A stretch of DNA of 52,392 nt from an uncultured Clostridium sp. (GCA_946500265.1 CAMMVE010000009.1:1-52392); one strand, 5' to 3'. Positions 10,269 to 18,769 are shown, counted from the stretch's first letter. A program made the numbers and translations. Notes: generated by a model from the sequence alone, not told the origin.

Positions 10269-10286
10269 ACTATCTTCCTTACACAT

Positions 10287-10322
10287 GTATTTAGGTTTTA
10301 TGGAATTACCTATAAACCCTTT
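10287..10322 (-). promoter_or_regulatory. Leader hairpin, second copy
   Basis: The minus strand reads AAAGGGTTTATAGG, then TAATTCC, then ATAAAACCTAAATA. It can pair AGGGTTTAT with ATAAAACCT. It matches the element at 6446-6483 in sequence and in distance from the start codon. If the alternative upstream ATG were used, it would encode the first 17 residues instead. Confidence 0.45.
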
Positions 10323-10375
10323 TGCTTTATATTTCAAATAAGAGCAAGAGATATGTTCCTGCTCTTATTTTTTAA

Positions 10376-13261
10376 CTATATTGCTTTATTAATATCTCTA
10401 ATTCCGTCAATATATTTCTTTATCTGTTTATTATCAAAGCCCCTATCTTCAAGTCTCTTCTGAACTTGATCTATTTTCTTTTGGTCATTTCCTGTCTCTT
10501 GCGCTAATCCTGCTAATATAATTCTTTCATCTGAAGCTCTTTCACTTTCAAATCCTTTAGCTTTCATAGCTTTAATTATAATTTTATCATCTGTAATTCC
10601 ACTTTCTCTATATTTTTGTGCATCTTCCAGTGCAGCTTTGACATCAGCTTTAGAGTCTAATTCTAATTTTTCTTTATATAGTTTTTGTCTTTCTTTATCT
10701 TTCATTGCGGCTTGGTCAGCAATTCTATTTTGTCTTTGCTCTTCTGCTTCAATTCCTTTTGTTTTAATTGTATAATCACTTGCCATTTTATCTATGCTAC
10801 CTTTAATATCTGCATTCATTGCATTACCTGCAAGTCCACTACCTAAAGCTGCTCCTGCACCAAGGCCTGCTGCTCCCATAGATAGAATATTTTTATCATC
10901 ACCTGAAGCAAGACCTGCTGCCACACCTAACGTTCCTGCTGTAAATCCTAAAGCTGCTCCTGCTGCTCCTCTTGCTATCATCCTTCCTGCATCTGGAAGT
11001 TTTTCTTTAATTCTTCCACCTACTACTGCTGCTGTTCCGAGAGCTGCTCTACCAACTGCTCCTGATGCACTTCTAATGGTGTTCCTTATTGGCTTAGGCA
11101 TAAGTCTAACTCCTCTTCCTGCTAAATCATGAACTCCTCTTCCGAAATCACCTACTGCTCTTCCAGCTCTTCTAGCTCTGTCTGCTGCTCCCGCTCCTGC
11201 AGCACCTATTGCTCTTACATATCTATTATTAGCAACATTTTCTCTCATATCATTAAGATTATTTCTTAATCTACTATTTCTCCAGCTATCTCTTATATAT
11301 TCACCTGCACCTCTTGTATCATCTTCTGTCCAACCCTTAATATTCCATGGCTCTCCTGGTTCTGTTTGAGCAGTTCTAATTGTTCCAGACACTGGTGGAT
11401 TATCTATTGCAGAATTACCACTTGAGTTCTGATTTCTATTAAATTGTGCATATGAGCTATCGTTATGTGGATCATAGTTAGAATCATATTCATCTGTATA
11501 TGGGTTGAAGTACTCTCCATTTGCATTTTGTCCATATCCCTCTGCTCCATATCTTTCCATTACTTCATCTCTATCATTACCTTGTCCATCATTTTGTCCG
11601 CCATTTGCTTGAGCTGCTAATAGATCTCTTGTACTTCTTCCCTTATCTGCAGTTCTTACTCTATCATTTTTCTTGCCTTCTCCACCTTGTCCATTACCGT
11701 TTTTTCCTTTATTTCCTTTTCCACCAATTTTATTTAATTTACCTAGTTGATGAACAGTTGCCATTGCCAAAGCTCCACCTATTGCTGAACCATTCTCTAA
11801 TGTACTTGCTTGGTCAAATCCAAAGAATCTACGTAAAATTTTCTCTGACTGGAATACAAATCCTATTGCAACAATAGCATACAACATGTTTATTTCACCA
11901 TTTCGCTCAGCAGCAATTGTAATTGCTGAACCCACAAGCATTGTATATAAAATTAAATGCAATGGTTGTATTAATAGGTTAAATATATATTCTTTTATCC
12001 ACATATTGAATGCTTGTGCATTTCCATCCTTCAATTTGTCTACTGGGTAAGTCATTGCTACTAATGGTGCTATCATAGTTAAGAAAGCAAGCATAATTAC
12101 CCTTTTTAAATATACTACAAAGAATGCTACTGTATAGAAAACTAGGATTAGGAACATTACTGTATAGCCTAATTTTCTAAGAATTGTATTGTCTTCTGAA
12201 ACTTCTGGTGGTTCTAGTTGCATATCTAGCCTTACTTTTCCCATTAAGTTTGTTGGCCATATGTAATTGCCAGATTCATCTGCATAATTTGAGAAAAATT
12301 CACCCGATTCTACTGATGATGTTTCCCACTCACCTGTATCATCATTTTTTCCTCTTACTTCTACTCGGTAATCTGTTAAATCAGGTAATGCTAGTACTAC
12401 ATTTGTATTTGCTGTATTTATTCCTTCTGAAATAGCCTCTACTATTGTTGTTGCAAATGACATTATGTAATGCATAAAGAATAGTAATGCTACCGCAACT
12501 ACCCAACTTGTAAGTCTTTCTTTATACTTTGCTTTATCTTGTGCAGTACTACTTATTATTATTCTAATACCAATATATACTAACACTGATAATAAAACTA
12601 CTAGTGCAAGGTTTCTTAGAGTTAAATACCAACTTGATATAGTACTTTGTAACATTGCTGCTGTAGATAATTGTTCGTTCACTTGGTCTTGTACATTACT
12701 TTGACTATTATCTTGCTCTTCTCCATTATTTTGCTGTGCTTGTTCTAACATTTCTTCAGAGCTTTGAATAGTATCATATTCGTTTGGATTAAAGAAGTTA
12801 ACATCCAATAATGGTATTTTGTTTTGGAAAATTTCTTCTGGACTTATGGCATATAGTGGAAGATAAAATGTGGCTGGCAAAAAGTCCTCTATTATGCTTG
12901 ACACATACATTCCAGCGACTACTGCTACTGCTCCTATAACAAGTCCACCTGTTACTAAACCAACTATTCCAAGTGCTATAATCGCTAAGGTCGACCAAAA
13001 TCCAAATCCATCCGTCAGCTCTGTAGATACTTTTACAGTTGACTCACTCATGCCAAATACTATAAGCTGAATTATGTAGATGACTCCATCTCCTATTGAT
13101 ATAAGTAAATCAACAAGAGGACTAAGTAATGTTCCTCCTAGAGCTGCCAAAGCATCATCAAATCCCAAGCTCACTGTCGGAGAACAGAAATTGAATAATA
13201 TTACAAATACTACTGCAATTACTATCTTTAGTACAACACTCTTCTTTTTAAATATTTCCAT
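10376..13261 (-). CDS. VirB6/TrbL-like polytopic membrane protein of the T4SS-like machine
   Basis: This 961-residue protein starts after GGGGGAAG. An N-terminal signal-like segment and several further membrane helices are visible up to about residue 470, including the cluster LALVVLLSVLVYIGIRIII, VVAVALLFFMHYIMSF and VVYLKRVIMLAFLTMIAPL. The last two resemble the conserved core of TrbL/VirB6 channel proteins of Gram-positive type IV systems. From about 500 onward the protein is cytoplasmic: a Gly/Asn/Lys-rich linker, an Arg-rich region, a Gly/Ala-rich segment (AAGLGAGAALGSGLAG) and a charged helical tail with repeated AKG/ERG motifs. It is followed after 38 bp by the VirB8-like reading frame in its longest form and preceded closely by virB4. 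Confidence 0.82.
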   Translation of the reverse strand: MEIFKKKSVVLKIVIAVVFVILFNFCSPTVSLGFDDALAALGGTLLSPLVDLLISIGDGVIYIIQLIVFGMSESTVKVSTELTDGFGFWSTLAIIALGIVGLVTGGLVIGAVAVVAGMYVSSIIEDFLPATFYLPLYAISPEEIFQNKIPLLDVNFFNPNEYDTIQSSEEMLEQAQQNNGEEQDNSQSNVQDQVNEQLSTAAMLQSTISSWYLTLRNLALVVLLSVLVYIGIRIIISSTAQDKAKYKERLTSWVVAVALLFFMHYIMSFATTIVEAISEGINTANTNVVLALPDLTDYRVEVRGKNDDTGEWETSSVESGEFFSNYADESGNYIWPTNLMGKVRLDMQLEPPEVSEDNTILRKLGYTVMFLILVFYTVAFFVVYLKRVIMLAFLTMIAPLVAMTYPVDKLKDGNAQAFNMWIKEYIFNLLIQPLHLILYTMLVGSAITIAAERNGEINMLYAIVAIGFVFQSEKILRRFFGFDQASTLENGSAIGGALAMATVHQLGKLNKIGGKGNKGKNGNGQGGEGKKNDRVRTADKGRSTRDLLAAQANGGQNDGQGNDRDEVMERYGAEGYGQNANGEYFNPYTDEYDSNYDPHNDSSYAQFNRNQNSSGNSAIDNPPVSGTIRTAQTEPGEPWNIKGWTEDDTRGAGEYIRDSWRNSRLRNNLNDMRENVANNRYVRAIGAAGAGAADRARRAGRAVGDFGRGVHDLAGRGVRLMPKPIRNTIRSASGAVGRAALGTAAVVGGRIKEKLPDAGRMIARGAAGAALGFTAGTLGVAAGLASGDDKNILSMGAAGLGAGAALGSGLAGNAMNADIKGSIDKMASDYTIKTKGIEAEEQRQNRIADQAAMKDKERQKLYKEKLELDSKADVKAALEDAQKYRESGITDDKIIIKAMKAKGFESERASDERIILAGLAQETGNDQKKIDQVQKRLEDRGFDNKQIKKYIDGIRDINKAI

Positions 13262-13270
13262 ATCTTCCCC

Positions 13271-15247
13271 CTAATATCTATTGTCTGTCCTTCTACCTTT
13301 TTGCATTAGTTTATTTAGGTTTGTCTCTACAAACTCAAATTCTTTTGCTGTAGGCCTAATTTGTATAATTGCACTATCTGCTCCTACTTTAAGCAAGCCT
13401 TCTCCCTTTAAACAAGTTATTAAGAAGTTTGCTTCACCTTCACTTAATTTAAATACTTCTTTTAAGTATTGTATTTCAGATTTATCCTGTGCTAAGAATA
13501 ATTTTGTATCTGATGATGTAAGTACTGCTTGTGCTTCTGGCTTCTCATAGAAGTCTTGGAATCTTTGTGAAATAATTGCAAGCGATACATTTCTTTTTCT
13601 TGCACGTCTTGCCATTGTATTTAAGAATTCTACTGCTTCTGGGAATGGTAATAACATCCATGCCTCATCTACTAGCACCCTTTTTTTAGCAGCTTTTGTT
13701 CTATCTTCACTGTTCTTTTTAACATATTTTTCCCATATCCACTCTAGTAAGATCTGTTGTGCAAGTGGTCTTGCAAATTTTTCTTCTAGTTGAGATATGT
13801 CTAAATTGATAAATAATGCTCCTTCTAATAAATCAAATGTAGACTGTCCATCAAAATATGCCATTTGTCCATCATATTCTCTTATGTATTGTTTCATAAC
13901 TTTTAGTAAATAGCTATAGTGGAAATTATAATCTGAGTTTGTATTATCATCTGCTTTTTTCTGTATTCTTCTATACCATGAACCTATTGTTGGCATATCT
14001 TTTCTTTTTCTTCCTAGCATATTATCGCCATTTCCTAAGTTACCACTTGCTTCAAACAAGCTATTTGGGTCACTGTTTATTCCGTGTGCTGCATATTCTT
14101 CTGCAACAGATTCTGCTATTATCTGTTTTGTAAGCTCGTTTACTTCTTCACTTCTTGTACTACCTTTTGCCATTGTAAGTAAAGCTTGCGTAACATCTTC
14201 CACTTTATTTTCAACATTTAATACTACTTTATCCCTACCTGTTATTTCATCTTTTACAATTTCTGTTTCTATATCGAATATATTTATAACTGTCTTAGAT
14301 GTAGGACTTATTACTACATTTATTCCTCCAAGGCTTTCTGCAACTATGCTATACTCACCTTCTGCATCTAGTGCTAAGCTTTGAACTCCTGTTAAAACTG
14401 CTGACCTTGAAATTAATGTTTTCATAGTAACTGATTTACCAGCACCAGATTTTGCAAATATAACCATGTTATAATTTGTAAGTGAACTATGAAAATTATC
14501 AAACAATACTGGAACTCCAGTTTGTTTATTAATTCCAAGTGGTACACCGCTTTGATGTCCAACTTCTGACGTTGTAAATGGGAATACTGTTCCCATAGAT
14601 CTTCTATCAAAAGTATGTGATTTTTTTATTTTGTCCTCCATTAGTGGTAAGTTTGATTTGAATGCTTCTTCCTGCATTCCCCATGCACTTTTAATTCCTA
14701 CTAATGATTTTGACATTTCTGTTGATAATAATTTTGTAAATCTATCTAGGTTTTCTAAACTATATGCAAATAATGTCGATACTATAGTTGCTTCATATAG
14801 TTTGTTATATCCTGCAGCTATTTCATCTCTAAGCTCTTCTGCTTCAAGTCTTTTTTGTCCCAAATCACTTTCTCTATTTATATTTCCTCTATCAGCTGCA
14901 ACAATTCTTTCTGTTTCTAATTCGTTTATAACTCTATTTAATTCATTCTGAGATTTTGATTCTTGTATAGGATTTATATATATTGATGTGTTTATATCTC
15001 CAAACAAGTACATGTCTCTAAATAATTCTGGGAAAGTACACATTCTTGGAAGTGTAGATACAAAAAAGCTTCTTGCATACCTTGTCACATTAGAAATAAT
15101 TTCTAAGTGATCTATGTTTGTAGCATCAATACCTGATGGTGCTATTAATTCTTTAATAGTCTTCTTTTTTAAGATTTGATATTCATCTGGTCTTGTGTAA
15201 TCATTAAGCTGGCTTTGTTCTTCTTCTCTTTGTTTTTTCTTTAACAT
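13271..15247 (-). CDS. VirB4-family ATPase
   Basis: I chose the ATG at 15247, since AGAAGGAGG lies 11 bases upstream. This makes a 658-residue protein whose start overlaps the previous gene by 44 bp in another frame, implying translational coupling. The N-terminal domain includes ARSFFVSTLPRMCTFPELF and FGDINTSIYI, typical of VirB4/TraC. Walker A is AKSGAGKS (about 265-272) and Walker B is KRVLVDEAWMLL, followed by ARRARKRNVSLAIISQRFQDF, the conserved C-terminal part of the motor. VirB4 powers pilus assembly and substrate transfer at the base of the secretion channel. It is the strongest single marker that this block is a type IV secretion-like system. Confidence 0.95.
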   Translation of the reverse strand: MLKKKQREEEQSQLNDYTRPDEYQILKKKTIKELIAPSGIDATNIDHLEIISNVTRYARSFFVSTLPRMCTFPELFRDMYLFGDINTSIYINPIQESKSQNELNRVINELETERIVAADRGNINRESDLGQKRLEAEELRDEIAAGYNKLYEATIVSTLFAYSLENLDRFTKLLSTEMSKSLVGIKSAWGMQEEAFKSNLPLMEDKIKKSHTFDRRSMGTVFPFTTSEVGHQSGVPLGINKQTGVPVLFDNFHSSLTNYNMVIFAKSGAGKSVTMKTLISRSAVLTGVQSLALDAEGEYSIVAESLGGINVVISPTSKTVINIFDIETEIVKDEITGRDKVVLNVENKVEDVTQALLTMAKGSTRSEEVNELTKQIIAESVAEEYAAHGINSDPNSLFEASGNLGNGDNMLGRKRKDMPTIGSWYRRIQKKADDNTNSDYNFHYSYLLKVMKQYIREYDGQMAYFDGQSTFDLLEGALFINLDISQLEEKFARPLAQQILLEWIWEKYVKKNSEDRTKAAKKRVLVDEAWMLLPFPEAVEFLNTMARRARKRNVSLAIISQRFQDFYEKPEAQAVLTSSDTKLFLAQDKSEIQYLKEVFKLSEGEANFLITCLKGEGLLKVGADSAIIQIRPTAKEFEFVETNLNKLMQKGRRTDNRY

Positions 15248-16436
15248 TATCTTCTGTACCTCCTTCTTTAACTTTATTTTCTTTAGCTTTTGCTTTATCT
15301 TCATTAATACTATTTATAGCATCTTGAGCAATATCACGTCCTATATTGTTTGCATTTTGTTCGATTATTATTTTAGCAAGATTATCTATTAAATTATCCA
15401 TATTATTTTCTTTTCTTTGTAATGCTTTTTCTTTCGCAGACTGAGCTTCTATTACCTTCTCGTTTGCTTTTTTAAATGCTTCTTGCTCAATTTGATTATC
15501 TAAAGCTCTCATCTTTTTATCTAATATGTCTGGAGCTGTTGAATAAAGTTCATCATATCCTGCTCTTAATGCTTTATCTAATCCATAAACTTCTTGCTCA
15601 TCTCTGTTATATGCTACATATAGTAAATCTACAAGTTCATTTGATGTTAGTATTTTTCCATTTACATCACATGCTGCAAGAGTTCTAATCACTGACTGAG
15701 CTCTTGTATATAGTTCTGAAAAAGCTAAATTTTGGATTTCTTGTTTATCAAAATCATTTTGTCCTAATTCTTCTGGATAATATGGTACTATTATATAGTA
15801 TTTTTGATTTAATACGTTTTTATTTAAGCTCATTCTTTCTGTTGAGAAAATAATGTCTTTTCCATATTCTGTAAGGTTTCTCTGTTTTGTTAGTTCATAA
15901 TATGCACTGTCTAATTGTTCTTTTGTATACCTTCCTGAGCTTCTCATCTCTCTATATCTTTGTTCTTGTCTTTGGAAGTTATCTTCTATTTGTTTTACTC
16001 TATCTTTATATGTTTGTATACTGTTTTCAAGATTTATTGTTCTTGTTTGTACATATATCTGTATAGGGTATCTAATTGTATTTAAAAATTGAACAAATCC
16101 TTCTTCTACTGCATTTTTTTCAATTTCAGACATCAGGTCATAGTTTATTCCTTGACATTCTACAACCATTATGTATTTTGCTCCATTTTTTGCTACTATC
16201 ATGTTGTCTTCAACTTTATCAAATTCCATAAAATCCATTACAGATTCTACAGCAAATGTTTTTGCTTTTTTCTCTTTTGCAGCACCCGCTTCAGTTCCAT
16301 CATCTACTGATATATTTTTTTCTTTTTTAGGTTTAGCATTTTTGCTTCTAAAATATATCAAAGCTAGTACTGCAAGCAGTATTACAATTATTATAATTAT
16401 AATCATAAGTATTGAACTTAAACTATTTAGACTCAT
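15204..16436 (-). CDS. Membrane-anchored TraC/VirB4 N-terminal-like protein
   Basis: The ATG at 16436 follows GGGAGG by nine bases and overlaps the PrgI gene by 14 bp. The protein has 410 residues, with an N-terminal membrane segment (about 7-29) and then a soluble domain with VVECQGINYDLMSEIEKNA, FLNTIRYPIQIYVQTRTI and YYIIVPYYPEEL. This pattern resembles the N-terminal half of TraC/VirB4 ATPases, but there is no Walker A or B motif. The C-terminal 100 residues are charged and probably coiled coil (QSAKEKALQRKENNMDNLI). It probably docks the VirB4 motor to the membrane. I recall similar PrgI, TraC-like, VirB4 gene trios in Patescibacteria and some Firmicutes; that comparison is from memory. 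Confidence 0.75.
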   Translation of the reverse strand: MSLNSLSSILMIIIIIIVILLAVLALIYFRSKNAKPKKEKNISVDDGTEAGAAKEKKAKTFAVESVMDFMEFDKVEDNMIVAKNGAKYIMVVECQGINYDLMSEIEKNAVEEGFVQFLNTIRYPIQIYVQTRTINLENSIQTYKDRVKQIEDNFQRQEQRYREMRSSGRYTKEQLDSAYYELTKQRNLTEYGKDIIFSTERMSLNKNVLNQKYYIIVPYYPEELGQNDFDKQEIQNLAFSELYTRAQSVIRTLAACDVNGKILTSNELVDLLYVAYNRDEQEVYGLDKALRAGYDELYSTAPDILDKKMRALDNQIEQEAFKKANEKVIEAQSAKEKALQRKENNMDNLIDNLAKIIIEQNANNIGRDIAQDAINSINEDKAKAKENKVKEGGTEDNVKEKTKRRRTKPA

Positions 16437-16776
16437 CCCTTTGTTCCTCCCTATATACATATATTTTTTTACCTTTTGTTCTGAATCTTATTGCTCTTTT
16501 TATAATGTCATCTATGTTTTCTCCACCCGTTTTTTGTGCGAATTCAAATTTTGCCATATTGGGCATTTTCATTGTTCCTATTAAAAATCCTATCAAAGCG
16601 CAAGCTGCCATTGCTATAATTCCTGCCATTGTAAATCCTAAAGCAGAAAGTATTAAATAGAAAAGTAAGAAACCTACCCCACCGCCTATTACGGTATATA
16701 GCATGCTTTTTCCAGTAAATATGAAGAGTATACGACCTTCTCCTTTAACGTTCCTTGGTAAGTTATATGTTCCCAT
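16423..16776 (-). CDS. PrgI-family small membrane protein (VirB3-like)
   Basis: This protein has 117 residues. The start MGTYNLPRNVKGEGRILFIFTGKS is the conserved N-terminus of the PrgI family, followed by two adjacent membrane helices (about 27-45 and 48-68) and a basic tail with KGKKIYVYREE. AAGGAGAG precedes the ATG by seven bases. PrgI-like proteins take the VirB3 place beside VirB4 in Gram-positive type IV systems. It overlaps the next gene, so the two are probably translated together. Confidence 0.88.
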   Translation of the reverse strand: MGTYNLPRNVKGEGRILFIFTGKSMLYTVIGGGVGFLLFYLILSALGFTMAGIIAMAACALIGFLIGTMKMPNMAKFEFAQKTGGENIDDIIKRAIRFRTKGKKIYVYREEQRDESK

Positions 16777-16856
16777 ACGACTTCTCTCCTTTGTTTATAA
16801 TCTCATACCATATATTATAGCAGATTATTTTACAAAAAGATACAAAAAAATAAAAA

Positions 16857-16880
16857 AAAGTGCATTTATAATGCACTTTT
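16857..16880 (-). terminator. Terminator between the pilin genes and the rest of the T4SS-like operon
   Basis: AAAAGTGCATT and AATGCACTTTT form a perfect stem. On the minus strand it is followed by a run of eight Ts. It lies after the third pilin gene and before the PrgI gene, so it should reduce read-through and give the pilins more transcript than the machine genes. Several copies of TGTAATATT stand between the pilin stop and this hairpin. Confidence 0.85.
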
Positions 16881-16945
16881 AATATAATTGTAATATTTTT
16901 GTAATATTACTGTAATATTTGTAATAATTTTGTAATATTAATTTA

Positions 16946-17326
16946 CTATGCTCCTGTTCCTGTAGTCATAGTTGTCATCTTAACTACTGCTTGAACTATA
17001 GCAGATGCACCAAATATTAATACAGCACCAACTAAGTATGGTATCATTGTCTTTTTGTATTCTGCTTTTTCAGCAGCACTACCCATCATGTATTTAATAC
17101 CTAATACTAATAATACAATTATAGCAACTATAATACCAACCCAAGTAATAATGTTTACAATATTACCAGCAACAGTTGTCATATCACCTGTATCAACATT
17201 TGATTCTTCTGCTTTTTGAAATATGTTTGCCACATCTCCTGCTGTTGCATTGGCTACTGTTGTAAATGCTACCATTGCTATTGCTAATATTAATAATACT
17301 GCAAAAATTTTGCTTAATTTTTTCAT
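16946..17326 (-). CDS. VirB2/TrbC-like pilin, copy 3
   Basis: This is a 126-residue protein with an AAGGAGG ribosome binding site. It has a cleavable-looking signal peptide (MKKLSKIFAVLLILAIAM, with cleavage possibly after VANA), a short extracytoplasmic stretch and two hydrophobic helices separated by a short basic loop: IIVAIIVLLVLGIKYMMGS, AAEKAEYKKTMIPY, LVGAVLIFGASAIVQAVV. This two-helix layout with a charged loop is that of VirB2/TrbC pilins. The loop motif EKAEYKKTMIPYL is nearly identical in the two pilins upstream, so the three genes are paralogues. Confidence 0.88.
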   Translation of the reverse strand: MKKLSKIFAVLLILAIAMVAFTTVANATAGDVANIFQKAEESNVDTGDMTTVAGNIVNIITWVGIIVAIIVLLVLGIKYMMGSAAEKAEYKKTMIPYLVGAVLIFGASAIVQAVVKMTTMTTGTGA

Positions 17327-17399
17327 GTTTCATCCTCCTTCTTAAAGATTATAAATTATTATAATATCTCTTTTATTTGAGATAATTTTAAAATCTAAA

Positions 17400-17861
17400 T
17401 TATTGTGTTTTATTTATTATTTCTACTACTATTCTCCAAATTGTAAATGCTCCAAATACCACTACGCAACCAACTATGTATGGTGCAATTAATTGTTTTG
17501 TTTCTGCTCTTTCTGAAACACTACCTGTCATGTATTTTATTCCTATGAATAGTCCTATTATAACTGCAGCAATAATTCCTACAGTTAATAGTATATTATA
17601 TACAACACTGGAAACATTTTGAAGTCCTTCCATGTTTACCGGATTTTCTTCTTTCGCTCCTGCATTTATAAAGTCTGATGCTCCAGTAACAACATCTTCT
17701 GGTCCAATAGTATTTGCCTCATATTCTGTTGAACTAAAGCCACTGCCTTCGTCTTTCATTGTTGGCATATCTTGACGTGCAGCTTGAACATTTATACTAT
17801 TAAATAACATTATAATAAAACTTAAAAATATAATCAATAGTATTTTAACAATTTTTTTCAT
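17400..17861 (-). CDS. VirB2/TrbC-like pilin, copy 2
   Basis: This is a 153-residue paralogue of the flanking pilins. It has a signal peptide (KIVKILLIIFLSFIIMLFNS, cleavage near NVQA), a longer extracytoplasmic spacer of about 65 residues rich in acidic and polar residues, and then the two hydrophobic helices with the loop SERAETKQLIAPYIVG. That loop differs more from the others than copies 1 and 3 differ from each other. It is 13 bases from copy 1 and 73 from copy 3. A minor or structural pilin role is possible. Confidence 0.86.
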   Translation of the reverse strand: MKKIVKILLIIFLSFIIMLFNSINVQAARQDMPTMKDEGSGFSSTEYEANTIGPEDVVTGASDFINAGAKEENPVNMEGLQNVSSVVYNILLTVGIIAAVIIGLFIGIKYMTGSVSERAETKQLIAPYIVGCVVVFGAFTIWRIVVEIINKTQ

Positions 17862-17874
17862 TTTCTATCACCTA

Positions 17875-18258
17875 CTATTCAAAATCTGCAATTAGTCCAA
17901 TAATTAATGGTAATATTTGACTTAATGCAAAAAATATAAATACACCTATTAAGTATGGAATCATTGTCTTTTTATACTCTGCCTTTTCTTGTACAGTACC
18001 TGTCATATATTTGATTCCAATAATTAATAGTACAATAATCGATACAGCAACTCCTACATATCTAATTACTGCTATTATAACTACTGCAACGTCTACTACT
18101 TCGTCATAATCTTGCATTCCCAAATCGTCTGGCTTCCACTCATTTGGGTCTATTGTTGTTGGTGTACCTCCTGCTAAACATATAGGTGTGAATAAAAATA
18201 TGATAATAGCTAAAATAGTTATTATTTTTAAGGTTTTTAATAAGGTTTTATTCTTCAC
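17875..18258 (-). CDS. VirB2/TrbC-like pilin, copy 1
   Basis: I chose the GTG at 18258 because GAGGGGTG lies five bases upstream; a longer upstream reading would run through the promoter region. The 127-residue product has a signal peptide (TLKIITILAIIIFLFTPI, cleavage near CLAG), a spacer with DPNEWKPDDLG, and then the pilin core SIIVLLIIGIKYMTG, QEKAEYKKTMIPYLIG, FFALSQILPLIIGLI. It is the first of three tandem pilin genes and has its own promoter. Confidence 0.86.
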   Translation of the reverse strand: MKNKTLLKTLKIITILAIIIFLFTPICLAGGTPTTIDPNEWKPDDLGMQDYDEVVDVAVVIIAVIRYVGVAVSIIVLLIIGIKYMTGTVQEKAEYKKTMIPYLIGVFIFFALSQILPLIIGLIADFE

Positions 18259-18277
18259 TTTAACACCCCTCAATTTT

Positions 18278-18306
18278 ATTATAATATATAATACTTTTTT
18301 TTTCAA
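18278..18306 (-). promoter_or_regulatory. Promoter of the pilin genes
   Basis: On the minus strand TTGAAA (18306-18301) and TATAAT (18283-18278) are separated by 17 bases, about 20 bases before the pilin start codon. Together with the terminator at 16857 this defines a separate three-pilin transcript. Confidence 0.7.
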
Positions 18307-18370
18307 CAATTTTTATCAAAATTCTAAGTGTTAAGTCACTCTTAGATTTGATTTTCTATTACAAATTGAA

Positions 18371-18397
18371 AGAGCCATCACCTTAGATGATTAGCTC
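18371..18397 (-). terminator. Hairpin after the 18416 gene
   Basis: AGAGC/GCTCT and ATCA/TGAT form a stem between the small membrane protein gene and the pilin promoter. Only a short T tract follows on the minus strand (CTTTC), so termination is probably partial. Confidence 0.5.
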
Positions 18398-18415
18398 TCT
18401 CAAGATATTTGAAAT

Positions 18416-18769
18416 TCAAATATCTTTGAAAATGTCTTCCGAAAATGCCTTTATGTAGGCTATTGTGAGTCCTATCATCACGATAGTTCCAGCTACACAT
18501 AGTAGCCATAGCCAAGTTGCCATTTTCTGAAAGCTCTGGAATACAAGTACTCCTGTAAGGATTTCTAGTAACCATGCTGGAATCCCAAATGAAGCATCTA
18601 ATCTTCTTTCAATTGCTGCTTCAGCCATACACAAAATTGTGATAGCTAAAACGCAACACAGCCACGCTTTCGAGAATCCATGCCATGCAAAGTTTAAACC
18701 TGCAAACATATTGCTCACAATTGGAACTACAATCCATAGCACAACTCTAAGTATTTTCCGGATATTCAT
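18416..18769 (-). CDS. Small polytopic membrane protein of unknown function
   Basis: This is a 117-residue protein with an AAGGAGG ribosome binding site. It has three to four hydrophobic helices: residues 7-27, 32-50, a segment around 63-80 and 83-106. It has several Trp and Cys residues (AWLCCVLAITILCMAE, WLWLLCVAG). I do not recognise a family. It is the first gene of the block that leads into the pilins, and the codon use looks somewhat less AT-rich than its neighbours. It might be a membrane component of the same machine or an unrelated insertion. Confidence 0.65.
   Translation of the reverse strand: MNIRKILRVVLWIVVPIVSNMFAGLNFAWHGFSKAWLCCVLAITILCMAEAAIERRLDASFGIPAWLLEILTGVLVFQSFQKMATWLWLLCVAGTIVMIGLTIAYIKAFSEDIFKDI

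Noticed and set aside
10794..11132. Plus-strand Ala/Pro-rich reading frame
   Set aside because: It is the antisense of the Gly/Ala-rich tail of the VirB6-like gene; it has no ribosome binding site and no family features.
15247..15304. Longer N-terminus for VirB4 starting at 15304
   Set aside because: No ribosome binding site there and a larger overlap with the upstream gene; the ATG at 15247 has a strong site.
13271..16436. Single virB4 gene split by a frameshift
   Set aside because: The downstream protein already has its own N-domain and a good ribosome binding site, and the upstream protein has its own membrane helix and coiled-coil end.
2305..18769. Integrative conjugative element
   Set aside because: VirB-like genes are present, but no relaxase, coupling protein, integrase or att site flanks the block; the nearest integrases belong to the elements at the window ends.
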